Shown piece by piece: positions 29,401-38,900 of a stretch of DNA of 64,000 bases. This stretch comes from Serinus canaria. Its lineage: Eukaryota > Chordata > Aves > Passeriformes > Fringillidae. The stretch's first letter is position 1. Every line of letters starts with the position of its first letter. The position numbers and the translations under genes were made by a program. The stretch covers positions 25,595,245 through 25,659,244 of the forward strand of contig NC_066316.1 of NCBI RefSeq assembly GCF_022539315.1, in the 5' to 3' direction. Below the pieces are notes generated by a model, which saw only the letters and a list, made by a program, of their open reading frames with translations, did no database searches and had not been told where the DNA came from.

Positions 29401-32400
29401 GCTGCATCTCTAGCAGTCTACTTACTTTGTATTGCTGCAAAATCCTCAAAGGAGGCATTTTAGTTGACTTCTCAACTAACTCTTGCTTGGTTTTATTTTG
29501 CTCCAATTTATAAAGCACTTGAGAACTTTCTTGTATCCTGCAAAATAACTTTTAAAACCAAAGAAAACATAGGTGAGACAAGAATCATTGACATTGAAAT
29601 CAGGAAAAGGCAGATTTTCAGCTTATTTTCCAAATCACACTGCTTGTAATTTTTAGGAAGTTGGCATACAGCATAACACAGAACAGATCCTTCCCTCTCC
29701 ATTCCAAACCCCAGGTTTTGCTTCCCACCTCTCTTGTGACCAATTTCTTCTCTTCTCCCTCTACACCTCCAAAACCTTCTTCCATTCCCCTCCTTAAATT
29801 CATGTCAAGCATTCTCCTCCTGCCTCATTTTCTGTGGAACTGTGTTCATCTATAGAAACACTCAATGCAGATAATTTCTACAGCCTCAGTGTCCCTTAGA
29901 GTTTGACTCTCTTCAGAAGTGCTTCCTCCACCTCTTCTACCATCCATAAGTAGGATTTCCTTTCTTATCACACTCCCATCTAGCACGACTTTTCCATCTC
30001 ATGCTCCTCAGTCTGCACCAGGTAAGAAAGGAAAGAGATGGGATTTCCCTTTTGGTTTTGCCAAACTGACTCCCTCATTTTTCTCCCTTCTCAAATTAAT
30101 TTTCTCCTTCCACACAGACTTCTTTTGCCATAAACATCTTACAAGATGTTCTTTATACATACATGGTTCCTCATTTTATCCCCGTCCTTCTACCACGAGC
30201 TACATGTGACCTTGGCAACTTCCACCAGACAGAAAGACTCATTCACATGCAGACTGTAATGGCACAGCCACATCATAGTGAATATTCTTCTACTTTGTTT
30301 TCCAGATCAGGTTTCTGAGAGTCATGAAGTGACTGAATTTGCCTGAGGTGTGACAAGTCCATGTAAGCACAGCTTTAGGCCCCAGCAAAGGCAACACAAG
30401 ATTCACTGCTGACTCCAGAGCACATTGCTTTGCTATTGGCAAAGTGTGCAGGTGTGCTGGCAGGTCAAGCACCACCACCCATGAAGTTACCCTGCCTCTG
30501 CCACTTAATATTTTGTTTAAGCCATCCTTGCCTGTTGCAACTTAACACCATTCAGTTGGGAAATACATAAAGCATACTCCTGGCCTTAGAGCTTCTACTC
30601 TTTCCAATGAGCAGCTTCATAACATACTCATTGTTTCTTTTAAAATGGTGTTTTAACTAACATAAGAGGCACATTAGACACTGCTCATAGTTTGAAAGTA
30701 CCTTTCTCAGCAGAGAAACAATCTGTTGCCTTACAGAAGGAGACTGGTTGTTCAAGTTGTACATCATAAAAAATTGAATTAGTTGCATTTCTTCCAGAGA
30801 CACAATTTCTGTAGTACGATGGGTTTCACAGAGTAAACCTAAAGCATCAATGCAAACCTGAAAGATATTTAAAAGTTCACCACAAAACAGTTACTGACAC
30901 CTATGATGACACCTTTGTTTTAATACAACACTAACACAGTAATCAGAATCAAAGCAATTACTCTAATTTAAAGGATACATAAATGGTTGCCCCTTTACCT
31001 GGCTGTGCTGATGAACTAGACCCTGTTTTATACACTCAGTAGATACAAGACCACTGCTCATGATATTTGAAAGTTCCAGATGTCCATGGGCCCTGGCAGT
31101 TCTCAAGCATGCCATTAATGCTCCAAGAGCTCCTCTAGTACTGCAAGAGCCTAAAGGAAATGGAAACCAATAATAATTACTGTTTGATTAACACAAGCAA
31201 TGTACTATTTGCAGTGCTTATCAGAAACTCCCAATACTTTCAACACATGACCCACCCCCTTTTATTTCTACTCCATATAGCCCAAAAGATAGTGCTGCTA
31301 TAGATTAAAGCAGTTCTAAATCCCAAAAAGCTTAATCTCAAAGGTGTCATATGACAAAAAGACCTTGTGAGGTCTCACAAGCCATTATTTTAGAATTACA
31401 CTAAATTACTTAAAAACAAGAGAATCATAAATCTTCTAGCCACATATTTACAAGAAAATGCAATCTGTTACTGGACACACCCGTGTAAGAAATAAAAGAA
31501 AAGTAGTAGGAGAAAATACAGAAATCTAACAAACCCTGGTTAGGAGAACCATAAGGCACCCATAGAAGGATTTTGCTCATGGCACAGAGACACACTTCAA
31601 ATTATTATGACTTTCACCTTGAAATACTAATAGCAATAATAAGCAACTGGAATTTTTCTCCCAAATTAATTCTAACAATAATAAACCAGAAATCACATGG
31701 CTAAGATTTTTTTTATAAAACCCAATCATAATTACAAATACAAAGTTTATTTTCTTACCCAGATTAGCATCTGCAGAGGCCTGAAGAATTCTTATCATGT
31801 AGCTCAAACTGTCAGGGTTACATTTGAGCAATTTTGGTAAATAGTAATCTATTATATAAGTAGTTTGGTCATGGTTCCCTTCACAAAGTATTACCAGAAG
31901 AGGAGAAACCCAGATGTTGTGCCACTGGTCAATCCAGGTGCCTTCCTGAAAACTGGAAGTAAAACGGGCCTTGTGATTTGTAAACATGGTTTCCAGAAGA
32001 TCACTCGCGTAAGGTGCAAGAGACTGATCACTCATCACATCCAGGATCTGCACTGGAATTGTTCTGTCCAACTGCAGTATACTTTCAGTGCCCACACATT
32101 CCACCAGAGAGCCAAGAGAAGCATACTTCCCTTTTACATGCCAATCTAAGCTCAGTAAATGCTTTATCAACCTTGCAAAGAATGGGTCTGATTTTCCATT
32201 GGATCCAGCAATCGTGGTTTGGTGTATCTGAAGAAGATTCTTGAAAATCAATTTGGTTTGGTGTCTGATGGCATCCAGAGGGTGGTCCCAGTGTGTATAA
32301 ATGTATTCCAGCAGCTTCCCAATTATATCAGAGTTCCCATTAAGTTTGATTTTTATATCTGGAGAGCCTGAAACAAGGGCAGCCAGTGCTGAATTAGTCC

Positions 32401-32962
32401 AAATAACAAGGATTCTAGACAAAGATGTTGCCACACTGGATTCTTTTAACCTTTTAAAAAGAACAAACAAAAAAAATCATAACCTTAATTTATCAGTATT
32501 TTTAAAAAATACATTTTGTATTTCAGAATATCTATTCATCACATCCATTTACATTACATGAAAACAGATTAGGAGACTCAACCCATCCTTGGAGGAAAAG
32601 AAATGAACACAAAAGTGATCAACTGGATATTGCCAAGTACATGCTTAGTTACCTGATGTGCTATTAAGTGGTTGCAGTTAAACCCCCTGACAATAGGGAA
32701 AAGAAACCATACAAGCCCCACAACAATAAAACAAAAAAATACCATGCACCTGCTAACATTTGAGCAGCATTATGTTGTTGCATGCTTCTTGAAAATGTAA
32801 GGAAAAATTTTCATTGGCATATAAACCATCAGAACTGAGTATCCTATGTGCCAAAACAAGATCACAAAACTGATCTCCAAGGCACAATCAAAGGTTGAAC
32901 TGAATATACATTTCAATCTCCAACCCAATAGTGCTGGTGGACCCTTAGATGCAACCAGCCAG

Positions 32963-32997
<35 letters not shown>

Positions 32998-35900
32998 AAA
33001 ACTAAAACTCATATTACTTCAAATATTCCACACACTGGCACACTTTGCTTTCCTCTGAACTTTCAAAAGGAGAGGACATGATGTCCTGAAACTGAAGTTG
33101 ATTTGTCTATATAAGAACTGATACTGACACACCTTTTACCATAAGGGAATTGATACATTTATCCCATTCATGTCAGAAAAATTTCAGCATGCAGAAAAAA
33201 CCTGAAACTTAGAACTACATATGCAACATCATTATATTTTTCAAATTTACAGAGTTTTTATGACTATATTAAAAAGATTGCATGATTTGTGACAAAACCC
33301 AGTATCATTACACTTAAAACATCAAAGATATTCCACCAGGACCACAGGAGTCATGCAAAAATAAAATTAGAAAGATAAACCTCTTCTCCCAAACATGAAA
33401 CAATACAGATTAGAACACAAACTTACTCTGAACTCAATGACAACAAGACTGATGCAATATCTAACAATAGTTTCTCTCCATTTTCACCCATGCTGCCATT
33501 TTTCCAATCCAGCATAGCCAGTGCTCCATGGCAAAGGAAGAGCAGGCCCGGGCCTGGGAGCTCGGCCGTGCACAGAACCCCACAGTTCCTCACGAACCAC
33601 GCTGGCACACCTGAGTGTTCCACTGTCCCAAGGAGCAAGCCACTGATCTGGAACACCAAAAGACACCCATCACAGCACCTCAGCACAGCAGAAAACCTGG
33701 TTTGTGCATAGCTTAGAAGAGCAGAAGAGATTTCTTGTAAATAGTGTTTGTCAAATTCCAAACCCAAGTCTTACTACTTCACATAGCGAGGTGAGAAGAA
33801 AGGATTATACTCCAGCTAAGGACTGATAGAGAGGCTGGCAAGCCCTGGTATCTGCATCAGCAAAGCCTCCAGACAACACTGATAGCACAGGGTAACAACA
33901 CCATGATACTGCACAGTCTTCAGCTAAGAAATACACTTACCAATGAAGGTAATTCCTCAACTGGCTCATACATAGCTCTGGTGAAGAGAATAACAGCCAG
34001 TCCTGAGGTAGTCTGAACAGTCTGCAGGAGCGTTGCTACACAGCAGAGATATTGTACATTAGAACGCAGCAAACACTGTGTGCTAGAACTGTGTGGCAAA
34101 ATTATAAAATATGGCATTGCATTTTGCTAGGCTACTTGTAGTTAGTTATATCATCACAAATCTGTAGTGCCCATCTGGATAGCAAATACTAATAATTTTA
34201 CTCTCCAGTGTAATAAGAAGCTGCTAATATCTGTAACAGAAGAAAACACAGGACTGCCCACTCAGGCAAGGAGGGCTGTGGCAGAGACTACTGACATGTT
34301 AAATTCTACTACATAAAAATGTCTGTATGAGAAGAAAACACTATCAGTTATAGTGTGCCCATAAATAGTTCTGACAGCATATTTCATGGAAGTGTAGATA
34401 TTTCTGGTAGGCACAGACATTTGGTAACTCTCAAAAGCATTTCTGTTAGTTTTTGAATTATTAATAATAACATTAATCTTGGTATTTGTAGTGGGACAAG
34501 TTAAGCTGTACACTCTAAAACTTTCATCTACAAATCATAGCTCACCAAAAACCCAACTACTGCTCCTACTACCATTAATCTCAGTAGTTCAATTTCCATG
34601 CAAGCTAAACTAAGTTTTTATATCTAGGTTAGTTTTTATACCAGGTTGCTTACTACAAAGACAACAAGTTAATGAAAATATTAGGGTTTTAATGTTATTA
34701 AACTTACCATCCATTAGGAAGTTTGTGCAACTTTTCAGTAAACTGCACATACTTTGCCAAACAAATGATTCACTGTGTTTCCAAAGACTTCCCTGGATAT
34801 TTTCTTGCAATTTCTGTATAAGCATCATTGAAACTTTAATGGCTATCAGTAAATCGTGCATCAGCTGAGTCTGAACGATACGATTTCCATGATTCTTTCT
34901 GAGGGGAAAAAAAGAGACAAGCAGGCACACAAAAAACAAATTAAAACCATTCTTCACCATCCCCAGAAAACCACATTCTGCCAGCTTTAAATGGAATTAA
35001 TAGTAAAAACTAACCTATTGCTTGAGTTGATCAGATATATAACTACAGGAAAACAAGAAGCAGATTCAAGGGTAATTTGTCAAAATGAAGTTAAACAAAA
35101 ATGACAAATTGTGCTGCATTTTCTGCAGGTTCCTGTGACAAACTTTCATTCATGTGATTCTGCCTGAGCAAAGCTGAACTTTTCCAGAAACTTTCCAAAA
35201 AGGCCAACAGAATGTAGTGCTGCTCTCTTCTAATTTTTCAAGTAGTTCCTCCATGTATGAAGGACATTTCTGTGATCTGACCTTCTTCTAACATGAAGGC
35301 AGAAAATATCTAAACTTTCAGTGCACAAAACACTTCATTAAGTGCCCTTCTCCTCTCAGTTCAGAATCAGAGACCACAATGAAGCCGCCTCACTTAATGA
35401 AATGCTGGAAAATGTCAAGTATATCAATACTGAATTAAACACTCATGAAACATGAAAGAGTTTTACTCTACCTGAATTTTACATCTATTAATTATGCTGT
35501 TTAGTCACAATTCAGATAGCAAAACCTTAACTCAAAGACCTCCCTTAGGAGTAGCTCTAACAGTATCAGCGCCTTACCTCTCTTATATTATCATATTGCC
35601 ACAAAAGAATCAGTATTTATTTAAAATCTGCATCACTGTAAAATGATATTTCCATCTTTCATCAATGTATGGCTACCAAAGTGGTATTTTAAACCAAACC
35701 AAATTATCTTGCAAGACTGAAATAAAACCAGATAAAATAGAGCTTCTATTGAATTCACTTGCCTGTTTTCTTCCTGTATATCAAGCAGCAACTTCTGCAG
35801 AAACTGAAGAACTAGTGAAAATAATTATATAAATTTACTTACAAGAGAAACAGAACAGAATTTCCAGCAAAGCAATCACACATACATCTCAATACATCAC

Positions 35901-38900
35901 ACATATCCAGCTACAATGAATAGTTACACATACAGTGGTGATTCTTCCATTCCACCAACAAATTAAACTGGTATTGCCACACAGACAAACACAAGCAATG
36001 CTAAAACAAAATCTCAAGCTGTTTTGCAACAACCTGGTACAAAACAAGCTTCCAACCCACTTGGCCTAATTCTGTGAGACACTGACTCTCCCTACAATAA
36101 TTGCTCACTGGTACTCAGATTTGTATCAGGGTTGCCCACTAAAGCAAAACTGACCCCTGGAAATTAAAGGTATGAATCAGTCTCACCTTTCACAAAAAAG
36201 TACCAAGCAAGGGTACTAGTTTATTGAAAATTAACCAGGAGGAATTCAGATCTCATAGATCTTCAAGCCTGCTTCATGTCACTTCTCCACACACACCCTT
36301 CCCTCAGTAACCTGCAGTGAAGCATATTTTACTATAAATGTAACTTTACCTTCTTCAAACAGGTTCTTAATACAGGCTCTACCTAGAGGAAAGAAAATAT
36401 ATTTTAAGTACTGAGTACTAGCCAGCACTATCTATTTTACATAACTGCAAACATTACTATCAGGTGTGGCACCAGTGCTGAGCAAGTTTAACCAGAAGAA
36501 CATTCCATGTCACTGGACCTAAGCTGAAGTCCTCCAAACAGGAAGCAAGGTTGTCCAGCACTTTTCTGTACAAATACACATCTGTGGTTTTCAGCTCTTC
36601 CTGAAGGCAGCACACAAAGCTTTGCACAGCTGGCACCATCAAATATCCAGGAAGACCATTCAGTGAACTGCAACATGAAGAAACAGCACATTTAGTTTGG
36701 TTTTCCTTAGGTGTTATCCACCAAAATCCATGCCAGCTAGAACTCCAACACACAGATATTTCTTCCTGCATGAAAACATCATCTGTTTCAAAATTAACAC
36801 GCACATTCTCAGTTTGCAGCTAGAAAACCTGTCAGAGGGCTACACAGCTTTGGGGTAGCTGCAACCAAATCCAGGATGGTAGCCCTGCATCGCAGTGGGA
36901 CAGTGAATGTTTTCAGACAAAGAAAGGAAGGCAGCTCAGCACCAGATCTTAAAAAATACTGAGGCTATAAAAAAATCTATAAAGAAATAGAGCAATAATT
37001 GTGCAATAAAAAAAAAATTGCAATAAAAATAGGCACAAGAAACCACAATTCAGTTAGGATTCCTCTGAACCATCTTCTGTTGACAAAGCTGGGATTTTGT
37101 GTTTTATATTTCTATTCCAACATTGGATTTTAAAGTTCAAACTGCTAATTACACACTATGTTGTCTTTCCAATAATTAAATAGGCCAAAACAATGCTTCA
37201 CTTTGAAGTTATTTATCCAATGATATGTTATTTATAATTAATATTTTTAACTTAGAAAGAAAAACAGTACATATGCACATATTAAGTACTGCAAATTTTC
37301 AGCAATTAAGTTACAGCAATTTATAGTGAATGACAAATTACTGACTTAGAGATAAGGAAAACATTAAAAAAAATAAATAAAGGCTAACTACTTAATCTTT
37401 TACCTTGCTAATACTTTCTTCAAAGGATTCTTTGCACCCAGTGAAAAATACATCTCTCCCAAAACATCCAAACAAGCTTTAACCATGGGATCACCTGCAG
37501 AGTTCTGATCCATCTGCTTCACCAATGGCATCATCTATAATCAAAAGAACACATGATGAACAAAAAGCTCTGGATATATCATTTTTAACAGTGGCAGACT
37601 TCCCTCGCATCCAAGCATATGGTGCAAAATTGGCTCCCTCTTTACCATTTCCCCTTGAGTTTCAAGTTCAAATAATGTTCCAAGAACACCTCTAAAAACA
37701 AAAAAAAACCCAATCATACAAAATAGTAAACCTGGTGTCACTTGCCTTGCACTATTTTCAGTAACTGTTGCCCCTGCCAATTAAGTACTAGAACTACATT
37801 TCCACCTGATGCATGTGCAACTGCTTTTCCTGTGTTTCCAGGAACATAGAAAACATGAGAAGTTTATTTATTTTAGAGCTGTATTTGCCATTAACAGTGC
37901 ACAGGACACACTCTCAGTTACCAAAAGCCACACTAACAACAGTGAAACTCTACCTGTTTAATACACTGGATCTGCTGGATGCCATTTCTCAGCTCTGCAC
38001 AGTGCACAAGCAGAGATGCCAGATTTTGCTCTTCAGCCTTTGAAAACCCTACATTTGGAAGAAGAGGATCTTTATAAAAAGTAATTACAAAAAGCAGTAT
38101 GAATAACACATAATTTACTGGAAGAAGAAATGATTGCTTGATTCTTAGGGTTTTTTCCAGTTCCAGTAAACCCACTGGTGCCACAAACCCTTAAGTGTCC
38201 TAACAACACCTTAACACTTTTTTTGTGTCCTAACAAATGTAAAATATCAGTTTCACTGGAACACAGTGGCAAGAGACATATGGTCCAAGGGGGTCATCTG
38301 GTCCAAGCCCACTGTTCAAATATGTTCACCTGGAGCTGGCTGCCCAGGACCATGGCCAAGTGGCTTTCAAATTCCTCCAAGGCTAGAGACTCCCCAACTT
38401 CCCTACTGAAGCTGTGCCTGTCCTCAGTCACCCCCACATTAAAAAGTGTTTCCCTTCACATTAAAATAAATGTTTAGAGGAAATCTTTAGTGTTTCAGTT
38501 TGTGTCCATGCCTTCCTGTCACTATTCAGCACAGAAGAAATCCTGGCTCTGTCTCCCATATGTCGTCCCTTCACATATTTTTTACACATTGCTAAGATCC
38601 CCCGAGCCTTCTCCTCACCAGGCCAAAGAGTCCCAGCTCTCTCAGCCTTTCCTCATAGGAGGGATGCTCCAGACCCTTCATCATCTTAGCCAGAGTCTCT
38701 ACAACATGTCCATATTACTCTTGCACTGGGGAGCCAAGACCAGGATCAGCAATCCAGGTGGGACCTCACCAGTACTCCCTCATAGTAACTTTGGCATATC
38801 AATCTTGTATTACTTCATTTTCAGTTTTTTTACAGTAAATATCACTGGAAGCTTCCCTTATCAAACAAACAAAAAAATCCCCACAAAAGAAAGCACCATT

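Larger units (their letters stand above)
25987..29425 (-). other. THADA: THADA introns between coding exons 12 and 15 (exons 13 and 14 lie within)
   Basis: Apart from coding exons 14 (26,837-26,985) and 13 (28,383-28,506), only AT-rich DNA and short homopolymers (for example T12 near 29,045) are seen. Confidence 0.7.
29549..33426 (-). other. THADA: THADA introns between coding exons 8 and 12 (exons 9-11 lie within)
   Basis: The introns at 29,549-30,701, 31,151-31,758 and 32,451-33,426 hold a pyrimidine-rich stretch around 29,690-30,120 and the 34-base A run at 32,963. No other element was recognised. Confidence 0.7.
34036..37953 (-). other. THADA: THADA introns between coding exons 2 and 7 (exons 3-6 lie within)
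   Basis: The introns at 34,036-34,707, 34,899-35,762, 35,812-36,492, 36,668-37,403 and 37,535-37,953 contain no recognised repeat family or gene; plain AT-rich sequence. Confidence 0.7.
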
